DNA of 64,000 nt from the NCBI RefSeq assembly GCF_026914265.1, contig NC_069125.1, positions 63,415,479 to 63,479,478 of the forward strand, given 5' to 3'. Under the pieces are notes generated by a model that saw only the letters and a program-made list of their open reading frames with translations, was not told the origin of the DNA and ran no database searches. Source of the DNA: Mya arenaria. Its lineage: Eukaryota > Mollusca > Bivalvia > Myida > Myidae. The number at the start of each line of letters is the position of its first letter. Within the stretch, counting starts at the first letter, position 1. This document shows, in pieces, positions 22,694 to 35,105 of the stretch. The position numbers and the translations under genes are program-made.

Positions 22694-25600
22694 TTATGAA
22701 GAGGACATCACTTGCTGAACACTGGTATTCACACTTTCATAGTCTAGTGTCACTTCTCTGAGCCTATCCCCAAGCAGAAGGGGCTGTCGACTGTCCGCAA
22801 CGTTCATCAGGTTTTTTAAAGCTTCTCTAGCTGCCATATCTTCTGCTATTATTGCAGATTCACCGGGGGCTGGATGTAAAAAACAGCTATAAATAGTCTT
22901 TTTCAATATAAAGCTCTTTTTTCACAATTTCTTTTTCAAACCAAAAGAATCATACTAGTAACTTATTTGCAATACTTGATCAGACTTTAATGAAATATTA
23001 ATGCTTCAATGTCAGATACCCACGATGGACCCTTTCTGTTATACTCAATTCATTGGAATAAATTTACCACATGATTCCAGGCATATATTACTTCAGTGTT
23101 TTGTGACGTAACTTACCAGCCCTAAAATACCTGCCCTAATGTTCCAACACTAATGTTCAAGCCCTAAAATACAACCCTTTAATAACAGCCCTAATGTACC
23201 AGCCCTTAAATAACAGCCCTAATGTACCAGCCCTAAAATACCAGCTCTAATGTACAAACCCTTATGTACAAGCCCTAAAATACAAGCCCTAAAATACCAA
23301 CTCTAATGTACAAACCCTAATGTACCAGCCCTAATGTACCAGCCCTTATGCACCAACCCTAATACACCAACCCTAAAATACTAGCTCTAATGTACAAACC
23401 CTAATGTACCAGCCCTAAAACACCAACCCTAATGTACCTGCTTTTATGTCCTAAAATACCAGCCCTCATGAACCAAACCTAATATTACCCTAATGTACTA
23501 ACCCTTATGTACCAGACATCATGTACCAGCCCTAATGTACAAGTCCCAATGCACCAGCTCTAATGTATCAACCCGAATAAACCAGCCCTAAAATACCAGC
23601 CCTAATGTACAAATCTTTACACACCAGTACATGATCAAGTGACCAATAAATAAAACTTACACTTTCCAATGAGCTTTTTGTCCACATAAATGCCCACGTT
23701 GTACACGGGCATGAGGGTGTTTTTGCCAGAAGCCCACAGGATCCTAGGCTCTGGCTCCCCGCGGCCTGCCGACTTCAGCATGGCTGACAGGAGACCCATT
23801 GGGTTCGGCAAGTCCCACATCTCTGTCACATCCCGGCCAACTAGCTGTGGGATTATGAAGTCTAAGACAAACATCTCTGCCTGCTTCTCACCCTGAAACA
23901 TACATTTTTATCACTTAAATTAGTAAACATTGTCATAATATATAATATTTATAAAGTCATTAATAAACAAGAGTATCGTTGAAAGTGGTGGATGCTCCCC
24001 ATACACCCATTTTCTATGAAAAGGCAGGAATTGTAAGACAATGTGCTGTTAGAAAGTGAATAGTTGTAGTGTTATTATACACTAGTTGAAAATATTCAAA
24101 ACATATGAGCAGAATTAAATTTCAGTTCTTTCCAAGATTGGCTCAAACAAACTCCCATTTTCAATGACTATCAGATTGAGGGAGTTCAGGGGAGATAACA
24201 AAATAATGCAGGCAAGAATTAAGTTTCTTATTTACTGCACTTCCTCTTACTGCCATCAATCAACAGTTTTAAGTTTCATTCTACCCCATTACTACTGGCC
24301 ATTAGTATTTTCAAAACATTGCCAGAAAAAAAAAACATTTTCGAAACATATCATGTAAAAGGTAGATAACTGAAAGAATATGAAGGGTAGGGTTATCATT
24401 CTTGAGCACTGCACTTCCTCTCATTGCCATCTGTCTATATATTAGAATTTGTATTTAAATCCCTTTACTGTTTTATGATATGATGATTTGAGAGCACTGC
24501 ACTTCCTCTCATCTATCTACTTGTATATGCTAAGTTTTATTTCAATACAGTCAGTAGTTTTGAAGTTATTCTCAGGACAAAAGTGTGCAAGCACCAATTA
24601 TTAAAAAATGGTCACGGGGATAGATATAAACATGAAAAATATGATTATGGTTCATGTGCACTGCACTTCCTCCCATTGCCATCTATCTGTAGACCAAGTT
24701 TCATTTCAATTCTTTTATTATCTTCTAGATTTGGCCCGGACAAGCACCAATTACAATAAAATGGTTAAGGGGATATAACTAGATAAAGAATAATAATATG
24801 ATTATGGTTACTGTACACTACAATTCCTCTAGTTGCCATCTATCTATATACCAAGTTTTAACTCAATCCCATCAGTAGTTTTGAAATTATTCTTCGGACA
24901 AAGATGTGAGGGCCAGCTGAATAGTCAGACAAAGCGGGATTATATGCTCTTCCTTCAGGGCGCTTACTGGTCAACATACTGGTAATAAAAAATCAAATTG
25001 AAAAAAAAAATTGTTTGCTAAAGAATACTTTTTTCTTTCACTAGTTCATATCAATAATGCTTTGACAGTTAAAAATTACAAGTATTAAAGAATCATTTTT
25101 GACAATTATTATTTTCAATATTGTTATAATTTTTCTAACAGTTAACTTGATCATGCTGATTCTAACTAACACAAAGCTTTGACCCATACTTACTTGTTTA
25201 GCAGCATGTGTTTTGTCATGTGACATATTTTCTGACTGTGTATCTGCAAAAATGTAAACATATGTAGCAGAATGCATATGGCCTAATACAGAATAGAGGA
25301 CACAAACATGAACATATGTAGCAGAATGCATATGGCCTAATACAGAATAGAGGACACAAACATGAACATATGTAGCAGAATGCATATGGCCTAATACAGA
25401 ATAGAGGACACAAACATGAACATATGTAGCAGAATGCATATGGCCTAATACAGAATAGAGGACACAAACATGAACATATGTAGCAGAATGCACATGGCCT
25501 AATACAGAATAGAGGACACAAACATGAACATATGTAGCAGAATGCATATGGCCTAATACAGAATAGAGGATACAAACATGAACATATGTAGCAGAATGCA

Positions 25601-28600
25601 CATGGCCTATTACGGAATAGAGGATGCAAACGTAAGCATATTTAGCAGAATGTATATTGCCTTTTACAAAATAGAGGAGGTAAACTGAAACCGATGAAGA
25701 ACAATGCATACTGTCTATTACAAAATAAAGGAGGCTGCTGTTGATACATACGAGGAAAATGACATCAAAATAATTGGACAATTATTAAAGCCAGTGTTAA
25801 TATTGTGTGTTTTTTGTCTGGCATCATGTGTACCCAAAAATAGGTTTCATTTGAACATATTGAAATTTCTAAGTCATGGCCAGGGTGTTATAGCATAGTG
25901 ACAAAGATGATAACAGCAACACCAATGCTATGACAAAACCTTGACGTTTTCTTATTAAAACAGATAAACTTAAGTTTTAAACCTATAAATAACTAGTTGG
26001 TTCCCATTTTATCAATACATTCAATAATAACAAGAGCACCGCGAAACGGAGCATTATACGCCCGAAGAAGATTCGGCTTGAGGTCTTTAATAAACATTGC
26101 GGTTATGCTAGTATACTGCTTACTAAGTTTAAAAGTAGCATGCCTTGGAAAGTGCTCACAACACATCCTTTTAATGTAGCAATAATTTGTATAAAGTTAT
26201 CTAAAAATTGCTTTATTTGGTTACAAAGTTGTGGCTAGGACACGTTTTCTAAAAATTCCTTTATTAGTAGTAAAACAAAGTTGTGGCCTGGACACGGAAT
26301 TGCTAACGCCCCCCAGTGAAATTAGCCTTTGAGGTACGGACCTGGAAAGCATGCTTGACAAATCCTTTTAATGTAGAGATGATTTGTATAAAGTTATTTG
26401 AAAATTGCTTTAGTAGTAACCCAGTTATGGCCTGGACATGGAATTGCTAACGTCCTCCCCCCATGGTGATTCTAGTGTTTGAGGTATGGACCTGGAAATT
26501 GCGCGGGACACATCCTTTTAATGTAATGATGCTTTGTATAAAGTTATTTGAAAATGACTTTATTAGTGACCAAGTTGTGGCCTGGACACGGATTTGCTAA
26601 CGCACTCCCATGGTGATTCTAGTCTTTCAGGTATGGACCTGGAAATTGCGCGCGACACATCCTTTTAATGTAGTGATGATTTGTATAAAGTTATTTGAAA
26701 ATCGCTTTATTAGTTACCAAGTTATGGCCCGGACACGGAATTGCTAATGCCCCCCAGTGAAATTAGCCTTTGAGGTACGGACCTGGAAAGCATGCTTGAC
26801 AAATCCTTTTAATGTAGAGATGATTTGTATAAAGTTATTTGAAAATTGCTTTAGTAGTAACCCAGTTATGGCCTGGACATGGAATTGCTAACGTCCCCCC
26901 CCCCATGGTGATTCTAGTGTTTGAGGTATGGACCTGGAAATTGCGCGCGACACATCCTTTTAATATAATGATGGTTTGTATAAAGTTATTTGAAAATGAC
27001 TTTATTAGTGACCAAGTTGTGGCCCGGACACGGATTTGCTAACGCACCCCCATGGTGATTCTAGTCTTTCAGGTATGGACCTGGAAATTGCGCGCGACAC
27101 ATCCTTTTAATGTAGTGATGATTTGTATAAAGTTATTTGAAAATCGCTTTATTAGTTACCAAGTTATGGCCCGGACACGGAATTGCTAATGCCCCCCAGT
27201 GAAATTAGCCTTTGAGGTACGGACCTGGAAAGCATGCTTGACAAATCCTTTTAATGTAGAGATGATTTGTATAAAGTTATTTGAAAATTGCTTTAGTAGT
27301 AACCCAGTTATGGCCTGGACATGGAATTGCTAACATCCCCCCCCCCCATGGTGATTCTAGTGTTTGAGGTATGGACCTGGAAATTGCGCGGGACACATCC
27401 TTTTAATGTAATGATGCTTTGTATAAAGTTATTTGAAAATGACTTTATTAGTGACCAAGTTGTGGCCCGGACACGGATTTGCTAACGCACCCCCATGGTG
27501 ATTCTAGTCTTTCAGGTATGGACCTGGAAATTGCGCGGGACACATCCTTTTAATGTAGTGATGATTTGTATAAAGTTATTTGAAAATCGCTTTATTAGTT
27601 ACCAAGTTATGGCCCGGACACGGAATTGCTAACGGACGGACAGACGGACAGACGATGGAGGCCATAACATAATACGACCCTTCGGGCGTATAAAAATGGA
27701 GGTGATAAAGCGAAGGACCCACTGATAAAAATGTAGATAGTGAAAGTTGAAAACTCACTGTGTTCTGTGTTTGACTCCATGAGAGCACCTATTACAGCCA
27801 TCAGGGTCGTCACATGCTCCTCCTCTGATGGTGGATATGTCTACAATATGAAAGGGGCAGATTTTACGGAAGTACCGGGTTGGTATGCAAATGAAAAACA
27901 CATGTATGTTTACTGCAGTCATCAATATAAGACTTTTTGATGAACCAGCCCAAATTTGTACAAAAGGCTTGTCCTAATTTTGACCAAAGAAACTGAAACT
28001 TGTTCTACTATCAATTTATTAGTCATTAACATGTTCATGCAGCATTGATATTAATCTAATTCACACAAAAAAGTAAAATTGTAGAGCACTATTAAAGGGG
28101 CTAGACTCCAGATGATATGATTGCAAAAAATTTGTCAAAAACTGAAATAAAAATTGACATCCTTTACTGATTGATGTATCACATTGCTTACAAGACCTGC
28201 ATCTCTTATTCCAATTCGAAATTTACTACGGTCGTTTTGCGCATTATTCCAATTCAAAATTTACAAGGGTTGTTTACCCCAGTAAGTTTCAAAATAGTGT
28301 CGGTATATTTATCTGTACTTGTAAACAGATATGCTTTAAACTGGGAAACCATTATGCCCTATTTCAAACAAGGAAACACAGATGAGACAGCAATATGATT
28401 GTTGCGTTTATTATTTAAACCATGTAAAGTGATGAATTATAAGTCTCGTATTAGCTCGCATTGAAAAGTCTAGGCTTGTTTTGAGGATATACTGTATTTG
28501 CGGATTTTTGGACCATCTGGTGTCTAGCCTCTATAATATTTTGATATAATAAGCCAATTCAGATAAACCTTCATAATGTTTATTCCCACAGTAACAACAG

Positions 28601-31600
28601 TACATACCACAGACTGTATCAAGTCTCTGACTCCAAGGCTTGTGGCCACTTGCAGCAATGTGGACTGGGACATCAGGAAGTCGTGTATAGCTCTGAAAAT
28701 GCAATAAATATCAGTGTGTATGCAGATTCATTGAATTTAAAAACATTGCATGCCAAATGTTGAAGTCAAGCAGCATAACGATATATGTTGGATTAAGCCA
28801 TGGGACTTGCTACACATACTGCCAGTGTTGAAGTTATTGTGCAATATTTAAGATTTAAGCCTTTGATGACACTGCCACAAATGCTATGACAATTTCTCAA
28901 CTTGTAATTTTTGAAAAGTAGATGAGCTTAAATGTTATTATTCTTTATAAGACTGGGAGACAAAACATGAAATGTTACTCTTAAAAAAAGAAGAATTAAG
29001 AAAAAGCTCAATTGCTACCAAATGTCTAAGCTCTGAAATGTTAAGGTGTTTTTTTCAGTGTGACCCTACCACTCAAGAAATTAAAACAAGAAGGCCAAAA
29101 TGGCCTTATATCACTCATCTAATTCAAATGTTTAGTCAACTAGTCAGTGGTTCTTAAGGATGTTGTTAAGCAACCACTTCATGATGATATCAAGGGGAAG
29201 ACTTTCAAAGATTTTACAATATAGGTATATATATATACAAAACCTAAGACCTCTGAAAGGGGATTTTTTCACCCCATGGTCATAATTTAAACAATTTCGC
29301 AAAAGGTCACATGTTGAGGCTACATAAAAAATATCAAAGGTCTGGGCCATGTGGTTTGAGAGAAGACCATTTTACAAAAGTTTACTTTTAGTATATAGAA
29401 AACTACAAAATAATTATCATAATTCTTCCATTCAGTCCTAGGTCTTTTGGTTTGGGTTAACCCTACCTCAAAATAGGTGCCGACCCTACTTTATTGATAG
29501 TCTGTTATTTTATTTTATTTTTTAATTGTGTGTGTGTTTTAATTTGTAGTTTTAAAAGCTTTAATGTGATAAATACTGACATGCTGATTATTTTAAGGCA
29601 AATAACCAAATGATGACAAAAACATTTCATACATAAAGCCTAATAAAAAATACAAAAAGCCTACCAACCCTAACTGTTTTTTGGCAAGATGTAACCCTAA
29701 CCATGCATTTTTAAGACCCTTTGCATTCATACCAGAAGACTACTGAGTTCCAGCAAGGGCTTTATCAGCTAGTAAATCACATATAACTGTAAATCTACCA
29801 TTAGCATGACCCTGAGCTAAGGCTGATCTTATCTGGGGGGTTTAAGGGTCAGATTTATTTTTATAGATGCTGTTTTTCCAATAAAACACACACTTTTCAC
29901 TCTGCTTAAACAGTTTACAATTAAACCAAAGACAACCAGTGGTAAAGTTGTTCAGAATTTATTGAAGTTCATAAAATGCTTTTTATCCTATCTTATATAT
30001 AGCTAGAGAAAATGAAAATTTAAATTTTACTATTTAAGTATAAAAAAAAAACTGGTAGCTCAAGGGCGGGGCCATTTTGTTTACCTCAAGGACATTATTT
30101 AAACAACTACATGCCAAACCAAATATCCAGGGTCAGGAACTTGCGGTTTCAGAGAAGAAGATTTCAAATATTTCACTATGTAAGTATATAGAGAACTTGT
30201 GACCCCTGTGGCGGGGTCACTTTTGACCAAGGGACATTATTTGGATAATCTTGGTAAAGGATGACTACCTGAAGCTGCATACTTACATCATGTCTGACCA
30301 ATGGGTTTAAGAGAAGAAAACATTAAAAGTTTTAACATGTTGAGGCTGGTCACTGGACACCAGATGACGGACATTGCTCGATCACAATTGCTCACCTTGA
30401 CTTTAATCCTTTAGGTACCGACCTGTGTTTTACATGATACCATTTTCATATGTTGAACATTTATGCCTTGTTATTAAACATTTTTTTTATGGATGAAAGT
30501 ACCAGAACTGACACAACCATATGTAATGTGCAAAGTTTAACAGAATAACCTCTATTTTAAGTGTGACCATGAGATAGAAACCTTGGTCGACTGTCTCCGT
30601 GGCCTTGTGGTTAAGCGTCCGCCTACGGAGCGGGAGGTCGTGGGTTCGATCCCGGGCCGCGTCATATCGAAAGACGTTAAAAGCTGGTACAAGTAGCTCC
30701 CTTGCCTGGCGCTTGGCATTTAAAGGGTAGTGCTTGGAAAAGTGGTGTACTCAGTACTGGTTTAACCCAGGAAAACTGTATCCCGTGTAACGGTGCTTTA
30801 CACCGAGCACGTTAAAGAACCAAGAGGTCTCTTCGCAAAGAGCTAGGGTATCGCACCCGGATCTCTTGTATCTCACTCTGTTTCTTCAAGTCTTTCAATA
30901 TCTGGATTTGACTGCGAATTGCCGTCACTTCTATCTCATGTCACTTATGGCATTTAAAAAACACAATTTAAGTCGTGATGGCGTCACAGCGGAGTCAAGC
31001 CATAATGCAGCCAATGGGCGTGGGCAAACCTTGATAAACTCAAATGAACAAACTAGAAACCTTGGTCTTGCACAGCACACATTGTCTCTAAGCATGTGTT
31101 AAACATTTGTGCCTACTTATGTTAAACTTGTACCAAAAATGAGAAAGTTACAGCCCAGACATGACAGTTGCTGACATACAGATGAACAGTGTGGTTACTA
31201 CATGTCTGCCTTCAGGGATACCATATAACACTGAAATTTGAAAATGTACTTACATTATGCCCTCTTCAAACATTCGAGGGTAGGAAAATCTTAGGTAAGC
31301 TTTGATGCAACGACTGGAAAATGCTTGACCTGCAGAGAGAAAACATTTTACAATTATGGTGCATTATCAAGTAAATCTACAAATACTTGTCTTTTAAAGA
31401 GTTGAATTAAAACTTTGAACAGAACAGACTTTAGCGGATATATTTTTTGAAATAATGGATTTGTAGTGACTAGTGGTACAGATGCTCTAACAGGAGAAGT
31501 CTGACAAGATCCAATACATGCAGAAATTGAACTGTCACATGTGCCTTATTACATGATCAATGCAAAAGCTATATTTATCCACTGTCCATCCTCAATAACT

Positions 31601-34600
31601 TACGACGTTTTCTGAGAATTAAACTTCTATCCTAAATCAATATAATGCAAAGTGAAATAATTTATCAACAAGTCTTTGATAGCTTAGTGATTGTATCATT
31701 GAGTTTTGATTATGGAGAACAGAAAATCTACTAGAGATAAATATAACTTGTGTTCTGATCATATTATTATGCACTTGTGACAAAGGGTTCAATTTTTTAA
31801 TGAAATAAATATATTTCATATAAAGTTATACAAATATTATGTACTTTCATTTATTTTTCAAAACAGAAAAGTTGGGAATTTTTACTTTTGTGTTTAAGCA
31901 TTGGAAATGGGGACAAACTTCAGCCAAAATTGTACAGAAAAACCCACTCGATGTACAGGTACATGTTGCCCTGAAATTTGTATAGGCATAAAAGAGCCCT
32001 TACCTTTAAGATTGTGCATTTTGAAGACTGTGTGAATCAGTGTAAACTAGTACTCTGAGTCCTTACCATTTTGTGCAAGTTTTGAGTTGTCCACAATGGT
32101 GACATCTACCCCCAGGCCGAGCTCCTCCTGTCTCTGTACCTCCGCCTCCCAATAAGATCTGTAAAACACAGGTAAAGATAGCATTTTGAGGTAATTTCTA
32201 TCATTGAATGGCCATAACTCTCGAGTGACTACAGCAATAAGGCTGGTTATCTAACTTGTTCGAGATTTTATGCTATTTCACATTCTGACCAAATCTGGCT
32301 GTGATTTGACATATGCTTCTTAAGTTATTGAGCGGACAAGAACAATTTAAGGTAATTTATTAAACTGGCATATTAAAAGTCAACTTCAATCACAATTCTA
32401 CAACATTAATGTTGTCTTGTTCCTAACCTCTGTACAAATGCTGCATGTAGTTTCTTTTCATCAAAGTTTTCTCCTAATCTCTGCCCAAATGCATATACTT
32501 CAGAGTCATGATTCCTGTAAAAGAGACAAATGAAAGTTAAATATTTCTGATGTATACAGAAGTTCACAAATAATTAATACTCATTGCCAAAGCCTACATT
32601 GTATATAAGCAAGTTATCTGTTTTACCATTCTATTGCCATATTTTTGGTTTTCTTTCTTTCTTAAATCTGAAACATCTCTGCAGATTTAATTTTGACCTA
32701 CTGACTACAGAAAAACTTATTTTTCAAAAGTTTATTTCATTTATATAAGCTGCTTCCTCACAAATTGAACATTTAAAACTTTGAAGATATGAGAGCTGGT
32801 CTGTTCATGATAATCATTATACACTATATACTTTTTGTATAGAATAAATAGCCTTGGCTGACCAAGTTGGCAAATGATGACATACCAGCATCCATAGGCA
32901 GCTGGATGTCTCTCCTCCTCCGGTCCCACCTCAATCCTTCTATGGCTTAACTCTGTCTTGTATGCCCATCCACGTCTCGAACTTGTGGCTTGTTGAGCAT
33001 ATGTAGTATTGTGCCGTATCACATCTGACAACAAAATAAAAAAAAAACTTTGACCTCTACAGCATGCCTGGCAATATCATTGACATAAACTGCCATTCAA
33101 TCTCTATATCAATTATGTCCTTCTGTAGTTTTAACTAGATAAATTCATGGAATTTACTTGCATGTGCTGCAAGGAAATCTTTTATATTATCAAGAATGTA
33201 GATCTTTCTAGATAATCTGAACTTCATTGTCAAGCAGTGTCGGTCAGGCAGGCAGCAGACACAGATTTACCGGGTCTATATGTGTTTTCTGTGTTTCAAC
33301 TTTCTTAATACAGTATCAGAGTTACAGATATGATTTCCAATGTATTTGAATATTACTCCACACTTTTGATAAAGATTGGGTGTCTCACATTACAAAAGAA
33401 TATTTCAATTATCCCATCGTTTTGATTTGAAGTGAGTAACAACAATGAACAATTGTCTTTTATTAGTGTGATTGGGAAACAATAACTGGTAACAACTTTT
33501 GATTAAAAATGAGTGTTTAAAATTGCTGTTTAGTGTAAAGTTCACATTACAAAATAATCTAGAATTTGACAACAAATGCATTTAATATTTAATACAAACT
33601 AACAAAATCAAGAGCAGCACTGATTCTGTAATTAAGTTTCCAATATGCCACCAACTATCTTCGCCGATGATGGTGGGTTTAAATAATGTGTTAATATGTT
33701 TGACTGAGTTGGTAATACCTTTTTCGACCTCTTTTTCTTGACATATTTGAGGGAAAGCTTGCATATGTACACCTGAGTTTCCGCCTGCATCTGTCTATAA
33801 TGGTATTTACTCATTAATCAACGGAAAGCGTCTTTAGTCCAACCCGAGGTCTTCGATTACTTCCGGAAAATGATCAGCCAATTACGGAAACCATTATCTA
33901 TTTTTAACAGAGTGAAATAAATTAACCGAATTGAGTTCACCGAATTATACAAAATGAGTTTCCAATTCTCATTTTTATAACATTACGCATCACTTTTAAA
34001 TTATTTGCATTTTCTGCCTTTTCTTATACGTTTTGTTACACATTGATTTTGAAAACAATTGCGTTTTCTATGATTTTAATGGAGTATTTACGCAAATATG
34101 CAACTTATCTGTAACTCTGAATACTTATGGGGACTTTTAAATTATTAATTTACTGATAGTTTATTGATATTGTTTAAACAGACTGTAAATAGCTGCCATT
34201 TTTTTTATTTAAGGTAGATTGAGGGATTTAGACCTCAATGCAAGATTGGGTGCATTGTTAGTCTAATTTTTTTTCTGTTTTTACATAATAAAATCACATT
34301 TAATTTCAATCTTTTCGTGAATTATATCTTTCCAATAGACTAATACTCAATCACTTACATAAATATAATTGAGAAGTAATATATTCACAAATGAGATTCA
34401 TGTTTATGCACCAGTCAATTGTAACCACAGCCCCCTCAGGTCCGGGGGTATACCGGGATAGCCAGGAAAATGTGCTGTGTTTTAACCTTTCAGGTGGCCT
34501 CGCAGTGCCGGTTGAATGCGGTGGTTTTGTCTTCGCGCAAAATATAGCGGTGAATGGGCATAACCTAAGGTCCCTTGGGGGATTCTGCAATCATTTCGTC

Positions 34601-34887
34601 CCCGCAGGACGAGGATTTTAGCTGGGATTGGTTGGACCGAAAGTCAAAGTCCTCCCTATTCCCCGGACCCTGGGGGAGCAGTGGTTACAATTAACTGGTG
34701 CATTAGAATTATATGTAATTTTTAATAACTTGATTTGGTTGGTTTAATTCTTACAACATCTAAATGATGGAGATTTAAGGGACAACTAATATTTACCGTG
34801 TATACAGACGGATGTCAACCTGTTTTTAACTGTATTTAGAGCTTGCTTTGCAATAAGCAATGACCTTACACACCGTAATGTCGACAT
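22694..34887 (-). CDS. MRPL44: Mitochondrial large ribosomal subunit protein mL44
   Basis: Ten exons on the minus strand with consistent phases: 34887-34797, 33024-32886, 32514-32428, 32158-32067, 31329-31254, 28692-28608, 27840-27759, 25243-25194, 23892-23661, 22869-22694. They give 1110 nt, 369 aa (human MRPL44 has 332). Exon 1 (MSTLRCVRSLLIAKQALNTV) is basic and amphipathic, as expected of a mitochondrial targeting peptide. The RNase III-like domain starts at WNHDSEVYAFGQRLGENF (human NWDYHAEIQAFGHRL) and runs through MAVIGALMESNTEH and DFIIPQLVGRDVTEMWDLPN. The C-terminal double-stranded-RNA-binding fold contains PVYNVGIYVDKKLIGK and SPGESAIIAEDMAAREAL. In the family the RNase III fold is a structural rRNA-binding module of the mitoribosome. 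Exon 8 (50 nt) has no counterpart in the human protein. A strong donor at 35033 (AAAG then GTATGT on the minus strand) could end a 5' UTR exon. Confidence 0.95.
23110..23635. repeat. 14-bp minisatellite carrying CCCTAA
   Basis: About 35 imperfect units of the type TACCAGCCCTAATG, with CAGCCCTAAAATAC variants, lie in the last MRPL44 intron. Most contain CCCTAA, the complement of TTAGGG. Confidence 0.85.
23970..24970. repeat. Repeat element with internal degenerate tandem units
   Basis: It starts near AACAAGAGTATCGTTG and ends near TATATGCTCTTCCTTCAGGG. Inside, GCACTTCCTCT followed by TGCCATCTATCTAT or a variant recurs at about 24237, 24408, 24497, 24659 and 24822. It lies in the MRPL44 intron between exons 8 and 9. 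Confidence 0.65.
25194..25243 (-). CDS. MRPL44: MRPL44 exon 8, 50-nt phase-restoring exon
   Basis: Minus-strand acceptor TTTTTGCAG precedes 25243 and donor GTAAGT follows 25194. Exon 7 ends in phase 1 and exon 9 begins in phase 0, so joining them directly creates an immediate stop. Adding these 50 nt gives 17 in-frame residues, NTQSENMSHDKTHAAKQ. The insert sits between ESNTEH and GEKQAEMF, a loop where the human protein has only a few residues. The acceptor lies at the edge of the 54-bp minisatellite. Confidence 0.75.
25250..25650. repeat. 54-bp minisatellite, about 7 copies
   Basis: Units include AACATATGTAGCAGAATGCA and GGCCTAATACAGAATAGAGG. The 54-bp length is a multiple of three, which produces the repetitive minus-strand ORFs at 25041-25781 and 25216-25629. 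Those are shadows, except that one runs into the genuine 50-nt exon. The last copies near 25600-25750 are degenerate. Confidence 0.9.
26030..27690. repeat. Element with a 147-bp tandem core in a 442-bp higher-order pattern
   Basis: The landmark GTATAAAGTTATTTGAAAA recurs at 26386, 26536, 26683, 26827, 26978, 27125, 27269, 27421 and 27568, averaging 147 bp. The rarer phrase GTGAAATTAGCCTTTGAGG recurs three times about 441-442 bp apart, so units are organised in threes. The outer edges carry the inverted pair TTATACGCCCGAAG near 26060 and CTTCGGGCGTATAA near 27682. A GGACGGACAGACGGACAG patch precedes the right edge. It lies in the MRPL44 intron between exons 7 and 8. Confidence 0.9.
28095..28535. 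mobile_element. MITE-like element with GGCTAGAC/GTCTAGCC inverted ends
   Basis: The left end reads GGGGCTAGACTCCAGATG and the right end CATCTGGTGTCTAGCC, an imperfect terminal inverted repeat of about 16 bp, with AATTCAAAATTTAC-type internal repeats. There is no coding capacity. It lies in the MRPL44 intron between exons 6 and 7. Confidence 0.65.
29080..30400. repeat. Composite repeat element with internal units of about 140 bp
   Basis: It begins near AACAAGAAGGCCAAAATGGC, a small palindrome GGCCAAAATGGCC. A unit containing GGACATTATTTAAACAA or CATAATTTAAACAATTTCG plus GGTTT(C/G)AGAGAAGA recurs at about 29270, 30090 and 30220, and the element ends near TTGCTCACCTTGACTTTA. The AT-rich segment 29400-30050 probably inserted into it. 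It lies in MRPL44 intron 5. Confidence 0.5.
30589..31053 (+). mobile_element. tRNA-Arg-derived SINE with 14-bp target-site duplication
   Basis: The head GTGGTTAAGCGTCCGCC and GGGTTCGATCCCG form Pol III A- and B-boxes. The anticodon arm TCCGC-CTACGGA-GCGGG gives anticodon ACG (Arg). The body contains AAAGAACCAAGAGGTCTC. The element is flanked by identical TAGAAACCTTGGTC at 30575-30588 and 31054-31067. It lies in MRPL44 intron 5 in antisense orientation to the gene. The 78-aa ORF inside it is incidental. Confidence 0.85.
34407..34702. mobile_element. MITE family A, copy 1
   Basis: A 296-bp element with terminal inverted repeats beginning TGCACCAGTCAATTGTAACC (right end reversed, one mismatch), flanked by the 3-bp duplication TTA (34404-34406, 34703-34705). 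TTA/TAA target duplications suggest PIF/Harbinger-type mobilisation. It lies in MRPL44 intron 1, 95 bp beyond exon 1. A second copy is at 63213-63520. Confidence 0.85.
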
Positions 34888-35105
34888 GATGCCAGCTTTT
34901 ACATGTAAACCGCCTTTTCGTAAAACTTTTTAAATTAAATATTTCGGAATTCTATAATTATTTCCGTTAAATAAAACTGTTAATAACAATATTACGTAAA
35001 TATAAATATACATTTTTTTCTTTTTCAACATACCTTTAGGTCTTATAGATTCGAAACTAAAATACAACCATACGGAGTTGGTCGTCCTTGGACAACTCGA
35101 TCAAC
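34888..35105. promoter_or_regulatory. Divergent promoter region shared by MRPL44 and MRPL57
   Basis: Only 218 bp separate the start codons of the two head-to-head genes. The region is AT-rich with no convincing TATA box. A palindromic bZIP-type site TTACGTAA lies at 34992-34999. On the minus strand, a donor-like AAAG/GTATGT at 35033 suggests that an MRPL44 5' UTR exon may start here, in which case the two transcripts would begin within tens of bases of each other. Confidence 0.7.

Noticed and set aside
23110..23635. Interstitial telomere
   Set aside because: CCCTAA is present, but it is always separated by an 8-bp spacer, so this is a 14-bp minisatellite and not a telomere tract.
25041..25781. 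246-aa and 137-aa repetitive minus-strand ORFs
   Set aside because: Products of the 54-bp minisatellite. Only the final 50 nt of one of them is a real exon, supported by splice sites and phase.
23661..27840. Direct joining of MRPL44 exons at 27759 and 23892
   Set aside because: It gives an immediate stop codon; the 50-nt exon at 25194-25243 resolves the phase.
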